Shown: one piece after another, positions 42,310-52,181 of the stretch
Position numbering within the stretch: the stretch's first letter is position 1
Layout of the letters: each line of letters opens with the position of its first letter
From: Paraburkholderia susongensis
GTDB taxonomy: Bacteria; Pseudomonadota; Gammaproteobacteria; Burkholderiales; Burkholderiaceae
Assembly (NCBI RefSeq): GCF_900177725.1
Contig: NZ_FXAT01000004.1
Location: 248,001-312,000 of the forward strand
Length of the DNA: 64,000 nt
Direction: 5' to 3'
Position numbers and translations under genes: made by a program
The notes under the pieces: generated by a model
Told to the model about the DNA's origin: nothing
The model's database searches: none
Seen by the model: only the letters and a program-made list of their open reading frames with translations

Positions 42310-43722
42310 TTAGCGGGTGGGGTGTTGCTCAGGAGGCTGTACCTTCGACCGATGCAAGTACCCGGCCGTCTGGATTTGCCTATTGGTTGCCTGGTCGGTT
42401 TCCCGATCGGGTTCCCAGTCTTCGAGCGTCTTGCGCGCCTGCGCATACGGCTTGAGACCGGACCAGATCAACAGCGCGCCAGAGCCGGTTGCAAGGCTTG
42501 CAACCCAAACGATGGAGTAGCGCACGGCCATGTCGTCGCGGAACACGTAGTCCGTGAGCAGTGCCACGGCGGTGGGGCCAAGACCCAGGCCAATCAGCGT
42601 CACGACGAACAGATAGATGGCGGAGGTCTGTCCACGCATGGAGTTCGGCATGATTTCCTGAATCGCCGCGGCCGCGACGCCGTTCGGCATGGCGGCGACA
42701 AAGACGTAGACGAACATGAGGACCCACACGACGGTCATGTCGTCGATCAGGTAGACGACGCTGCAAAGCCCGGTGAGTACGGCCCCGAAGAGAGCGACGC
42801 GCATGTTCGAATCGCGGTATCCGCGCCGCGCCAGATAGTCGGCAAGGCGCCCGCCGGACACGACTCCGAGTGAGCCTGCGACCATTGATATGCTCCCGAC
42901 GTACAGTCCGACTTCGCCAGGCGTCATGCCATGATCTCTGACGAAGAACGTCGGGGTCCAGGCGCCGACGCCATAACTCGCAAAGACGAGACAGGCAAAG
43001 CCGAGGTTATGCGAAAGCACGGCCTTGCGAATGCTGACGATGTAGCGGCCCACGTCTTTGAGGGGCACGGCCACGCCTGCGCCAGCGCCCTTGCGCGCGG
43101 GCTCCTTGATAGCGAGAAGAAGCAGGCAGAACGAGATGCCCAGAGCGCCGAGCACGAGGAAAATCAGTTGCCACGGCTTGATCAGGCCGAACAGCGGCAG
43201 GACGACGTCGCCTCGTGCATTCGCCCACGTGATGATTCCGCCCCCCAGCAGGTAGGCCATGCCGACACCGATGTACACCCCCATTCCATAGACGCTGATG
43301 GCCGTTGCCCGCTTCTCGGGCGGGAAGCTGTCTGCCAGGATCGAATAGGCCGCGGGCGACAGTGTCGCTTCACCGGCACCCGTGCCGACACGCATCAGCA
43401 GGAACTGCCAGTAGACCTTGACCACGCCGCAGCCGGCAGTCATCAGGCTCCAGAAGAGCACGCCATAGAAAATCAGGCCGCGCCGGCTGCGGGTATCGAC
43501 GATTCGTCCCAGCGGAATACCGGCAAGCGCATAGAAGACGGCAAAGGACAGGCCCATCAGCAGGCTCATCTGCGTGTCGGTCAGCACCATGTCGCGCCGA
43601 ACCGGCGCCACCAGCAGATTCAATATCTGCCGGTCCACGAAGGACAACACATAGGCAAACAGGAGAATGACCACGGTCAGCCAGGCACGCCGGGACGTGG
43701 GATAAGCATTGTGGTCAATCAT
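42310..43722 (-). CDS. MFS transporter, probable sugar-acid uptake
   Basis: 470 aa with about 12 helices. MFS signatures include SFVDRQILNLLVAPVRRDM (~30), the G-x-x-x-D-R-x-x-R-R-type GRIVDTRSRRG (~78) and the second-half GRLADYLARRGYRDS (~290). It resembles the spinster/anion-cation symporter branches. A C-terminal hydrophilic tail of ~45 residues is unusual in length. Its ATG overlaps the stop of a 28-codon leader, and it follows the lactonase gene in the catabolic operon. The likely substrate is an aldarate or uronate (inference). Confidence 0.88.
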   Translation of the reverse strand: MIDHNAYPTSRRAWLTVVILLFAYVLSFVDRQILNLLVAPVRRDMVLTDTQMSLLMGLSFAVFYALAGIPLGRIVDTRSRRGLIFYGVLFWSLMTAGCGVVKVYWQFLLMRVGTGAGEATLSPAAYSILADSFPPEKRATAISVYGMGVYIGVGMAYLLGGGIITWANARGDVVLPLFGLIKPWQLIFLVLGALGISFCLLLLAIKEPARKGAGAGVAVPLKDVGRYIVSIRKAVLSHNLGFACLVFASYGVGAWTPTFFVRDHGMTPGEVGLYVGSISMVAGSLGVVSGGRLADYLARRGYRDSNMRVALFGAVLTGLCSVVYLIDDMTVVWVLMFVYVFVAAMPNGVAAAAIQEIMPNSMRGQTSAIYLFVVTLIGLGLGPTAVALLTDYVFRDDMAVRYSIVWVASLATGSGALLIWSGLKPYAQARKTLEDWEPDRETDQATNRQIQTAGYLHRSKVQPPEQHPTR

Positions 43723-43805
43723 AAGGACTCCTCCATCTCCCGGGCCGGCGCGCGGGGCGCCGCAATGGAGCTCGCGGCGAGCGCGAGAAACTGCTTATGG
43801 TTCAT
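43719..43805 (-). pseudogene. 28-codon leader/remnant with signal-peptide-like start, coupled to the MFS gene
   Basis: A strong AGGAGA site lies 6 nt before an ATG, and the frame reads MNHKQFLALAASSIAAPRAP followed by AREMEESL. The first 16 residues resemble the signal peptide of periplasmic solute-binding or Tat-exported proteins (R/K-Q-F-L-A-L-A-A-S-S). The frame then stops at TGA overlapping the MFS ATG. It is most simply the 5' stub of a deleted receptor gene, now serving as a translation leader for the transporter. A genuine short peptide is possible. Confidence 0.5.
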
Positions 43806-43844
43806 GTTTTGTCTCCTTGTTATTGGATGTCATTGCAACGGCGT

Positions 43845-44672
43845 TCAACCGAAGCCGTAGAGCCGCCCCGGGTTGTCGGCCAGGATGCGGCGGCGGTCCT
43901 GCTCACGTGGCACGCAGTCCAGAAAGAAGCTCAACAGCGCGCGATCATCAGGATTGAAGCCGGCCGGCGGGAAGGGATGCGGCCAGTTGGTAGCCCAGAG
44001 CAACTGCTGCGGGGCGTGCGCCACCAGCGCGCCGACCAGAGCCGCGACGTCATCGAAGGCGCGAGTTCCGCTCAGCCGGGTCGATGATTCATAGGGGGCC
44101 GACAGCTTGACCCAGCACCGGCCGGTGTCGAGCAGCCGCAGCAGCGCCGTGAAGGCCGGATCGTCCACCTTGGGCGGCGGCAGGAATTTGCCCACGTGGT
44201 CGATCACGAAATCGCCGGGCAGCGTTGTGAGCAGTCCTGCGCATTCGGTGAGAACGTGCCCGTCGAGCTGGATGTTCGCGTGCCAGCCGTGCGCATGCAG
44301 GCGCGGCATCAAGGGGGCCAGTGCGTCCAGGCCCAATGCGCCCCAGCGCAGCGCGTAGAAGCGCTGGCCGCGCACGCCGGCAAGGGTCATCGCTTCGATC
44401 TGCGCATCGCTCGTGTCCGCCGATGTCACGGCCACGCCGCGCGCATTCGCACCGAGTTCCGCCAGGGCCGCCAGCATCACGCTGTTATCGAACTGGTACG
44501 CGTTGGGCTGAACCACGACGACACGCTGCAATCCGAGGCGATGTTGCAGGGCGCGGTAGTCCGCCACCGTGTAGCAACCCGGCAAGGGCGGTCCGCCAGG
44601 CGCCGAGGGGACGCGCGGGTCGTAGAAGTGCATGTGGGTGTCGCATGCGCCCGGGGGGAGTGTCCAGTTCAT
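43845..44672 (-). CDS. amidohydrolase, probable (galactaro/glucaro)lactone hydrolase or isomerase
   Basis: 275-aa member of the COG3618 amidohydrolase branch. The metal motif HxH is at residues 13-15 (CDTHMHFYDPR). VADYRALQHRLGLQRVVVVQ and FVIDHVGKF (~145) are family-like, and LLWATNWPHPF (~220) supplies the distal Asn/His region. D-galactarolactone isomerase and sulfomuconolactone hydrolase belong here. Uronate dehydrogenase makes aldaro-1,5-lactones, so a lactone-processing enzyme directly behind it fits. The start overlaps the stop of the dehydrogenase gene by 4 bp. Confidence 0.85.
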   Translation of the reverse strand: MNWTLPPGACDTHMHFYDPRVPSAPGGPPLPGCYTVADYRALQHRLGLQRVVVVQPNAYQFDNSVMLAALAELGANARGVAVTSADTSDAQIEAMTLAGVRGQRFYALRWGALGLDALAPLMPRLHAHGWHANIQLDGHVLTECAGLLTTLPGDFVIDHVGKFLPPPKVDDPAFTALLRLLDTGRCWVKLSAPYESSTRLSGTRAFDDVAALVGALVAHAPQQLLWATNWPHPFPPAGFNPDDRALLSFFLDCVPREQDRRRILADNPGRLYGFG

Positions 44673-45508
44673 GCGCCCGGACCCTTGCGCGCCGGCGTTC
44701 GCCCAGGCAGGGGCGCGGGGTTGGCGAAGGCTTCCTCGTGCACGAAGGCGCCCCCTTGGTAGGGCGCGCCGCGTGGATCTTCGCTGGGTGCGGCCGCGAT
44801 GACGTCCGCCGCGAAGGCCTCGCTGTCGTCCAGCGGCCGGTAGCCCAGGCGGTAGGCATTGCGGTTGTCGTACCAACTGCGACGGTTGCCCGAGACGCCA
44901 TACACGACCTCGAAGCGGATGTCCGGATGTTCCACCCCGATCGTGACCAGTTGCGCCATGTCGCGAGGACTGAGCCAGATAGCCAGCCGGCGTTCATCCA
45001 GCGGGCGTGCATTGACGTTGCCGATGCGCAGACACAGAACCTCCATGCCGTATTTGTCGGCGTACAGGCGGCCCAGCAATTCGCCGAACGCCTTGGATAC
45101 GCCGTAGCGGCTGTCCGGCCGCAGCGCGGCCTCGTGATCGATGGTGCGCGTGCGTTCGTAGAAGCCCACCGCATGATTGCTCGAGGCGAACAGGAAGCGC
45201 CGCACGCCCGCGCGATGCGCCGCTTCGAAGGCGTTGTAACCGCCGTCGATGTTGGACGGCAACACCTCCTCCCAAGGCCCTTCCATGGACAGGCCGCCCA
45301 GGTGAAGCACCGCGTCAGCGCCACGCATCGCACGCTCGAGCGCTGGCAGGTCTTCGAGGGCCGCCGGAACGAATTCCTCATGCGGCGCCAGGTCGGACAC
45401 CGGCCGCAGATCACACAAGCGCAACTGGTAGCGGCCCGCCAGTTCCCGGCGCAGGTGCGTGGCTATCCCTCCCGCGGCGCCCGTGATGAACAGGGTCTTG
45501 CGCGTCAT
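44669..45508 (-). CDS. udh: uronate dehydrogenase
   Basis: 279-aa SDR enzyme. It has FITGAAGGIATHLRREL (~7-23), VLHLGGLSMEGPWEEVLPSN (~68), FASSNHAVGFY (~107-117) and the catalytic Y135GVSK139. The SSNH segment and GYNAFEAA match Agrobacterium and Pseudomonas uronate dehydrogenases. It oxidises D-galacturonate or D-glucuronate with NAD+ to the aldarolactone. The C-terminus FQGG-like YQGGAFVHEEAF is also conserved. It overlaps both neighbours by 4 bp, so the operon is tightly coupled. The ATG at 45508 fits the family length. Confidence 0.9.
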   Translation of the reverse strand: MTRKTLFITGAAGGIATHLRRELAGRYQLRLCDLRPVSDLAPHEEFVPAALEDLPALERAMRGADAVLHLGGLSMEGPWEEVLPSNIDGGYNAFEAAHRAGVRRFLFASSNHAVGFYERTRTIDHEAALRPDSRYGVSKAFGELLGRLYADKYGMEVLCLRIGNVNARPLDERRLAIWLSPRDMAQLVTIGVEHPDIRFEVVYGVSGNRRSWYDNRNAYRLGYRPLDDSEAFAADVIAAAPSEDPRGAPYQGGAFVHEEAFANPAPLPGRTPARKGPGA

Positions 45509-46521
45509 GCCGAGGCCTCCAGCATGGCCTGTGCAGCCGCGCGTGCCGCTTCGGCCCGGGCGCGCACCAGTTGCGTCATCCGGCCGGCCAGCGCTCGCTG
45601 GCTGTCCGCCCGTGGACCTAGCGTGTCGAGCCACGCCCGCGGCAGCGCGCGGGCGCCGCCCAGTGCGCCTGCCACGGCGCCCGCCATGGAGGCGATCGTG
45701 TCCGCATCGCGGCCGAAATTGGCGCCGTATTCCACGGCCTTTTGCGCGTCCCCACCGGCCAGCCACACGAGGGCGAGCGCGAGGGGAACGGTCTCGCGTG
45801 AATCGGTGAAGTGCCGCCGGGCGTCGACGGCTTCGCGATAGTAGCGGGCCCGGAAGTCCTCATACCCTGTGCTCTCGCGAGCCATTGCCAGCGTTGCTTG
45901 CAGCGCCATCCGCATGACCTTTGCGCTGCGCTCGGGGAGAAACTCCGACGCGGCCCGCAGGACCGACTCGACGTCGGCGCCCGGCGCGAACGCCTGCGCG
46001 ACGGCCGCGGCCATCGCGCAGGCGCCGTCGCGGCAGAAGTTGTGATGGACCAGACCGGCGACCTCGAAGGTCTCGAGCGCGGCCTGGCGCGGATTGCCCG
46101 CATTCACGATGCCCATCGGCGAGATGCACATGGCCGAGCTGCTGCTCGCCATGTTGCCCGCACCCGCGTCACGGGGCGGCACCGGTTCGCCGCTGAGCTT
46201 CCAGAACGTCGCGACCACGGGGGCGAAGAACAGCTTGCTGTCCACAAAAGTCTGAGTGTGCCGAAGCCAGTCCTCGGCCCAGGCATCGGCCGTGGCATGG
46301 CCGCCGGTGCGCTCGAGTGTCTCGCAGAGAATGTGCTTGAGGATGGAGTCGTCCGTTCCGTCGCCGGAGAAGGTCTGGACCCAGCCGAAGCGTTGCTGGA
46401 TCTCGTCGTGCGAGAGCTTTTCCGTGGGAGTGCCCATGGCGTCGCCGATGACGCCGCCGAGCAGGCATCCGAGGACTTTGTCGAAGAGAGGGGAGTCGGA
46501 GTTCATATCGTGCTGTTCCAT
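45505..46521 (-). CDS. ADP-ribosylglycohydrolase (DraG superfamily) inside the aldarate operon
   Basis: 338 aa. The family metal motifs are present: GGVIGDAMGTPTE (~22-34), SGDGTDDSIL (~52-61; GD-x-TDD) and NFGRDADTIASMAGAVAGAL near residue 270 (G-x-D-x-DT). The family removes ADP-ribose from proteins or hydrolyses related N-glycosidic bonds; several members have unknown small-molecule substrates. It sits between the DHDPS-family gene and udh, overlapping udh by 4 bp. A role in the same pathway (for instance on an N-glycosidic or nucleotide-linked sugar acid) is an inference. An ATG five codons in (46506) is an alternative start. Confidence 0.88.
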   Translation of the reverse strand: MEQHDMNSDSPLFDKVLGCLLGGVIGDAMGTPTEKLSHDEIQQRFGWVQTFSGDGTDDSILKHILCETLERTGGHATADAWAEDWLRHTQTFVDSKLFFAPVVATFWKLSGEPVPPRDAGAGNMASSSSAMCISPMGIVNAGNPRQAALETFEVAGLVHHNFCRDGACAMAAAVAQAFAPGADVESVLRAASEFLPERSAKVMRMALQATLAMARESTGYEDFRARYYREAVDARRHFTDSRETVPLALALVWLAGGDAQKAVEYGANFGRDADTIASMAGAVAGALGGARALPRAWLDTLGPRADSQRALAGRMTQLVRARAEAARAAAQAMLEASA

Positions 46522-46530
46522 TGAGGAAAG

Positions 46531-47475
46531 TCAGTCTGGAGCCGTTGTTATCGACAGCCGCTGCGCGGCCGGGATGTCGAAGCCCGCGCGGGCGAGCGAG
46601 TCCTCGAGTTCATGGCGCGCCTGCGCGGCGAGAGGGCTGAGCGGCGGGCGAACCTGCCGCCAGTCCTCGTCGCCCGACTTCCATGCGATCGCTGCCTTCA
46701 TCGCCGCAATCAGGGGATAGGCCTGGAAGATGGCGCGTGTGCGATCGAGCGCCGCCTGCTGCGCGTCGGCGTCGTCGGCGCGCCAGTCGCGATACAGCCG
46801 CAGGATGGCGGTCGGGTTGACGTTCGCGGTGGCCGTGATGCAGCCAGTGCCGCCGGCGCGCATGGTTTGCAGCAGGTAGGTCTCCGATCCGGCGAAAACG
46901 TCGAAGCCTCGCGGCTGGAATTCGCGGATCATGGCCTCGGTGTGCGCCCAGTCGCCACCGCTGTCCTTGACGCCTGCGATGACACCCGGAAAGGCGTCCA
47001 GCAAGCGCTCGATGAGAGCCAGGCTCAGCGGGACCTGTGTCACGGGCGGGATGTGATAGAGGTAGATGCGCAGGCGCGCGTCGTCCACCTGCTCGATGAT
47101 GCGCGCGAAGTATGAGAAGAGCCCCTCGTCGCCCGTTCCTTTGTAGTAGAACGGCGGCAGCATCAGGACTCCTGCGCAACCGGCGGCGAGCGCGTGGCGC
47201 GTGAGTTCGACGGCGTCTGGCCACGCGCAGGCACCTGTGCCCGGCATCATGAGGTGCGTGGGCAGTTGCTGCGCCACCAGCGCGTCGAGCAGTTCGCGCT
47301 TCTCGCGCACCGTCAGCGAATTCGCCTCCGAATTGGTGCCGAACACGGCCAGGCCGACACCCTGGTCCAGCAGCCAGCGGCAATGGCGCACGAAGCGCTC
47401 GCGGCTCGGCTCGCCCGTGCGGCCGAAGGGCGTGAGCACCGGCGACAGCACGCCTTGCAGGCGAGGTGCGTTCAT
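46531..47475 (-). CDS. DHDPS-family lyase/dehydratase for a 2-keto-3-deoxy sugar acid
   Basis: 314 aa (beta/alpha)8 class I aldolase-type protein. Lys170 in GVKDSGGD is the Schiff-base residue and Tyr140 in IYLYHIPP the proton relay. FGTNSEANSLT (~45-55) replaces the GTTGE loop, and GSETYLLQTMRAGGTGCIT is family-like. Relatives include 5-keto-4-deoxyglucarate dehydratase, KDG aldolase and N-acetylneuraminate lyase. Here it should act on the keto-deoxy-hexarate made by the enolase-family enzyme. The ATG at 47475 is preferred because it overlaps the upstream stop by 4 bp, as elsewhere in this operon. Confidence 0.87.
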   Translation of the reverse strand: MNAPRLQGVLSPVLTPFGRTGEPSRERFVRHCRWLLDQGVGLAVFGTNSEANSLTVREKRELLDALVAQQLPTHLMMPGTGACAWPDAVELTRHALAAGCAGVLMLPPFYYKGTGDEGLFSYFARIIEQVDDARLRIYLYHIPPVTQVPLSLALIERLLDAFPGVIAGVKDSGGDWAHTEAMIREFQPRGFDVFAGSETYLLQTMRAGGTGCITATANVNPTAILRLYRDWRADDADAQQAALDRTRAIFQAYPLIAAMKAAIAWKSGDEDWRQVRPPLSPLAAQARHELEDSLARAGFDIPAAQRLSITTAPD

Positions 47476-48596
47476 GACAGCGTGTTCCACTGGCCGTACT
47501 TCGCGACCTGGCCGTCGTCGAAATCGAAGCCGAGGCCGGGCTCGGGGTGCAGCACCACCTGACCTTCACGCAGACTCAGCTGGCGGTCCAGCAGCCGCCG
47601 GAAGTTCAGGACCTGGTCGTCCGGGAAGAACTCCACGTAGCGCGCGTTCGGGGTGGCGGCCGCGAGTGGGGCATGCAGATCATGGAACCAGTGGGGGCAC
47701 ATCTGCACGCCGTAGCTGGCGGCCGTTGCCGCGATGCGCCGCCATTCGGTGATGCCGCCGCACACGGCCGCGTCGGTCTGGAGAATCGCGGCCGCGCCCT
47801 GATCCAGCAACTGTTTGTGATACCAGCGCCCATAGCCGATCTCGGCGGTGGCGATGGGGACGCGGGTCAACCGGGCGAGCCTCGCATGACTCTCGATGTC
47901 ATCCGGACCAAAGGGCTCTTCAATGAAGTAGGGGTGAAACGGCTCGATACGGCGCATGTACTCCATGGCCTGCACGGTATCCACCCAGCCGTTGTTGCAG
48001 TCGAGCATGAGCTCCACATCGGAGCCGATGGCCTCGCGGGCCGCCTGCACGCGCTGCTCCTCGCCCTGGGGCGACCAGCGGCCCGTCTTCATCTTCACGG
48101 CCCGAAAGCCCATCTCGACATAGCGGGCCATCTCGTCGGCCACGCCTTGCGCCGTCTTGCCTTCCAGGTAGTAGCCGCCGCTGGCGTAGGCCGGAACGGC
48201 CTCCGCGTGCATGCCGCCGAGGTATTTGTGCAGCGGCAGGCCGGCCGTGCGCGCGTTCAGGTCCCACAGCGCCGTGTCGAGCGCGCTGAGGGCCCGCATC
48301 ACGGTGCCCATGCGCCCCTGCAGCAGGGCCTCCTGGTACATGGACTGCCACAGCCCCTCGACCAGCAGCGAGTCCTTGCCGATCAGGACCGGCCCAAGCA
48401 ATTCCTCCACGGCCACGCTGAACAACCGGCCCGCGGCGCTGCCGACGTAGCAGAAACCGACGCCCTGGGCGCCGTCGGTGGAGCGCACGCGCACGAGGCC
48501 GTAATGGCGGGTGTGGACCGTGCGGTTGGAGAAGGAGGTCACGGTGTCCAGCGGGACGGCGACATGACAAAACTGGATGCTCTGGATCTTGGCCAC
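47472..48596 (-). CDS. enolase superfamily (mandelate racemase type) sugar-acid dehydratase/cycloisomerase
   Basis: 374 aa. The capping domain (~1-130) is followed by the barrel with K168-M-K170, metal ligands Asp199, Glu226 and Glu252, and the Asp275/His302 dyad (ILQTD, CPHWF). This is the mandelate racemase subgroup layout. Known members of such operons include galactarate or glucarate dehydratase and galactarolactone cycloisomerase. First gene of the operon, divergent from the LysR gene. With udh and a lactone-type amidohydrolase, an aldarolactone or aldarate substrate is most likely; exact specificity is open. Confidence 0.87.
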   Translation of the reverse strand: MAKIQSIQFCHVAVPLDTVTSFSNRTVHTRHYGLVRVRSTDGAQGVGFCYVGSAAGRLFSVAVEELLGPVLIGKDSLLVEGLWQSMYQEALLQGRMGTVMRALSALDTALWDLNARTAGLPLHKYLGGMHAEAVPAYASGGYYLEGKTAQGVADEMARYVEMGFRAVKMKTGRWSPQGEEQRVQAAREAIGSDVELMLDCNNGWVDTVQAMEYMRRIEPFHPYFIEEPFGPDDIESHARLARLTRVPIATAEIGYGRWYHKQLLDQGAAAILQTDAAVCGGITEWRRIAATAASYGVQMCPHWFHDLHAPLAAATPNARYVEFFPDDQVLNFRRLLDRQLSLREGQVVLHPEPGLGFDFDDGQVAKYGQWNTLS

Positions 48597-48672
48597 GAAA
48601 AGGATCTCCTGATTGACGTACGCATCCTACGGCGCGTGACACATAGGAACAATCGACTTTAAACTGCATAAG

Positions 48673-48691
48673 AAGATGGCAAAATCATCTT
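48673..48691. promoter_or_regulatory. probable LysR-type operator in the divergent promoter
   Basis: AAGATG-N7-CATCTT is a perfect dyad 18 bp before the LysR ATG and about 77 bp before the enolase-family start. Size and position fit an LTTR site that autoregulates and activates divergently. The T-N11-A core was not tested against data. Confidence 0.5.
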
Positions 48692-48709
48692 TTCGATGGA
48701 GCTTGTCCG

Positions 48710-49633
48710 ATGGACGTACGTTTCCTGGAAACCTTCGTGCTGGTCGCCCAGCTCGGTTCGATCGCGGAGGCCGCGCGCCACCAGGGGCTCACGCCTGCCT
48801 CGGTCGCCCAGCGGCTGGCGGTACTCGAGGCCGACATCGGCGGCAAGCTGGTGACGCGCTCGGGTCGAACGGTGTGCCCGACCGAGGCGGGGCTGCGCGT
48901 GCTCGAGCGGGCTCAATCGGTGATTCGCGAGGTCCGCGACCTGCGTTCGGCGGCGTCGCACACGAGTCTGCCCGCCGGCCCTCTGCGGCTGGGCGCCACG
49001 CCGACCGCGATGACCGGCATGCTGCCGGCGGTCCTCAAGCGATGGGTGGCGAAGTATCCGGACATCGCGATTTACATCGAGCCCGGTTCGACCACGGTAC
49101 TGCATGCACGGGTGATGGAAGGCGAACTGGACGCGGCGGTGCTCGTCCAGGCACCCTTCGAGCTTCCGAAGTCGGCGGCCTGGCATACGCTCAGAGAGGA
49201 ACACCTGGTGCTGGTCACACCCGCCTCCATGCGCGTGCGCGATCCCTTGCGCACGCTGGCGAGCGAGCCCTACATACGCTACGACCGCAACGTGATCGGT
49301 GGCCGGATGGCGGACGACTACCTGCGCCGCAAGAAGATCCAGCCGCAGGTGCGCTTCGAACTCGACGGCATCGAGAACATCGCGCGACTCGTGGCCGAAG
49401 GCCTGGGCGTGTCGGTTCTGCCCGACTGGCCGATGACGGACATGTCGGCCCGCTCAGTGCGCAAGTGGGAACTGCCACCGCCGCGGCCGAGCCGTACTGT
49501 CGGCGTGCTATGGCTCAGGGCGCAGGTGCGTGCTGCACTGGTGAGGGAGTTCGTGCGGTTTGCCGATAAAGCATGTTCCCCGACGCAGCGAGTGGCGCTC
49601 GAAGCCCAGGGACCGCAGCCTCCCGCCGTATGA
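48710..49633 (+). CDS. LysR-family regulator of the uronate/aldarate operon
   Basis: 307 aa. The N-terminal winged HTH is VRFLETFVLVAQLGSIAEAA followed by LTPASVAQRLAVLEADIGGKL (~2-55). The substrate-binding domain (~90-290) has GPLRLGATPTAMTGMLPAVLKRW and a late VAEGLGVSVLPDW. It is divergently placed 113 bp from the catabolic operon, the standard LTTR layout, with a dyad between. The inducer is presumably a pathway intermediate. Confidence 0.92.
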   Translation: MDVRFLETFVLVAQLGSIAEAARHQGLTPASVAQRLAVLEADIGGKLVTRSGRTVCPTEAGLRVLERAQSVIREVRDLRSAASHTSLPAGPLRLGATPTAMTGMLPAVLKRWVAKYPDIAIYIEPGSTTVLHARVMEGELDAAVLVQAPFELPKSAAWHTLREEHLVLVTPASMRVRDPLRTLASEPYIRYDRNVIGGRMADDYLRRKKIQPQVRFELDGIENIARLVAEGLGVSVLPDWPMTDMSARSVRKWELPPPRPSRTVGVLWLRAQVRAALVREFVRFADKACSPTQRVALEAQGPQPPAV

Positions 49634-49918
49634 CGTTTTTCGAATTCTCCGAGCGTGGCTGACGAGCATGATTGGCCGGGGTTTACCCTTGACCGAAGAT
49701 TGATCGCAAGGTCTTGCAAGCGGAGATCGCAAGAAACGGCGAGGCGTCGTACTTTCCCGCGCCACACGGCACCCCGGCTATTTCAATGCTAAGTAATTGT
49801 TTTTTATGGGAAGTGTGCGCCAGCGCAATGCCCGGGCGCCGGTCGCGAGTTCAAACTCAAGCGGACACAGCTCAAAGTTGAGCGAATCTCGACATCGACA
49901 GCCCGCTTCCCCCACTTC
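49634..49918. other. intergenic region between lysR and groES promoter
   Basis: About 285 bp without a supported gene. The distal part leads into the groES promoter. I saw no clear terminator for the LysR gene. Confidence 0.4.
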
Positions 49919-49947
49919 TTGAATTTGTCACCACCCATCCATATAAT
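49919..49947 (+). promoter_or_regulatory. sigma-70 type promoter of groESL
   Basis: TTGAAT (49919-49924) and TATAAT (49942-49947) are separated by exactly 17 bp. CTTGAA with CCCAT (from 49934) could also be read as a weak heat-shock sigma-32-like arrangement. The -10 element touches the CIRCE, so HrcA binding would block it. Confidence 0.8.
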
Positions 49948-49973
49948 TAGCACTCGCTGCACGAGAGTGCTAA
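49947..49973. promoter_or_regulatory. CIRCE element (HrcA operator)
   Basis: TTAGCACTC-N9-GAGTGCTAA matches the CIRCE consensus at every position. It starts on the last base of the -10 hexamer and lies 72 bp before the groES ATG. HrcA represses groESL through this site. Confidence 0.97.
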
Positions 49974-50045
49974 CAACATCGCCGGCTGGCTCAGCCAGCC
50001 GGGTTTTCTCAGCGTTCTTCAGTCTCAATCAAGAGAGGAGTATGT

Positions 50046-50336
50046 ATGAACCTTCGTCCTTTGCATGATCGCGTGATCGTCAAACGTCTGGATCAGGAAA
50101 CCAAGACTGCGTCGGGCATCGTGATCCCCGAAGCCGCAGCGGAAAAGCCGGATCAAGGCGAAATCCTCGCAGTCGGCCCGGGCAAGCGTGACGACAAGGG
50201 CGCACAAATCGCGCTCGACGTGAAAGTTGGCGACCGCGTCCTGTTCGGCAAGTACGCAGGCCAGACCGTCAAGGTCGACGGCAACGAACTGCTCGTGATG
50301 CGCGAAGAAGACATCATGGCCGTGGTGCAGAAGTAA
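50046..50336 (+). CDS. groES: co-chaperonin GroES
   Basis: 96 aa, the standard length. [20 protein letters not shown] opens the family. The mobile loop is [11 protein letters not shown] (~20-30), and [20 protein letters not shown] (~57-76) and the C-terminal EEDIMAVVQ are diagnostic. It caps the GroEL cavity. AGAGGAG lies about 5 nt upstream, and groEL follows 53 bp later in one operon under CIRCE. Confidence 0.98.
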   Translation: MNLRPLHDRVIVKRLDQETKTASGIVIPEAAAEKPDQGEILAVGPGKRDDKGAQIALDVKVGDRVLFGKYAGQTVKVDGNELLVMREEDIMAVVQK

Positions 50337-50386
50337 GCGCAAAGCCGCTACTTCCCCGGTTATATCCAAAGAATTCAAGGAGTTAG

Positions 50387-52030
<1,644 letters not shown>

Positions 52031-52110
52031 TTCCGCCTGGGTCTCACATTTTGCGAGGCCCAGTCCGGATACATGGGAAAGTACGCCGCAAGGCGTGCTT
52101 TCCGTGCTTC

Positions 52111-52150
52111 CCAAAAGAAAAAACCCGCATTCGCGGGTTTTTTCTTTTGG
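52111..52150. terminator. rho-independent terminator after groEL
   Basis: Perfect 18-bp arms (52111-52128 and 52133-52150) of CCAAAAGAAAAAACCCGC and its complement around a 4-nt loop, with A/T runs built into the stem so it can work in both directions (groEL and the convergent cysC). Confidence 0.95.
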
Positions 52151-52181
52151 GGCAGGCGTTGGCGGGGCGCCTAAAGAATCA

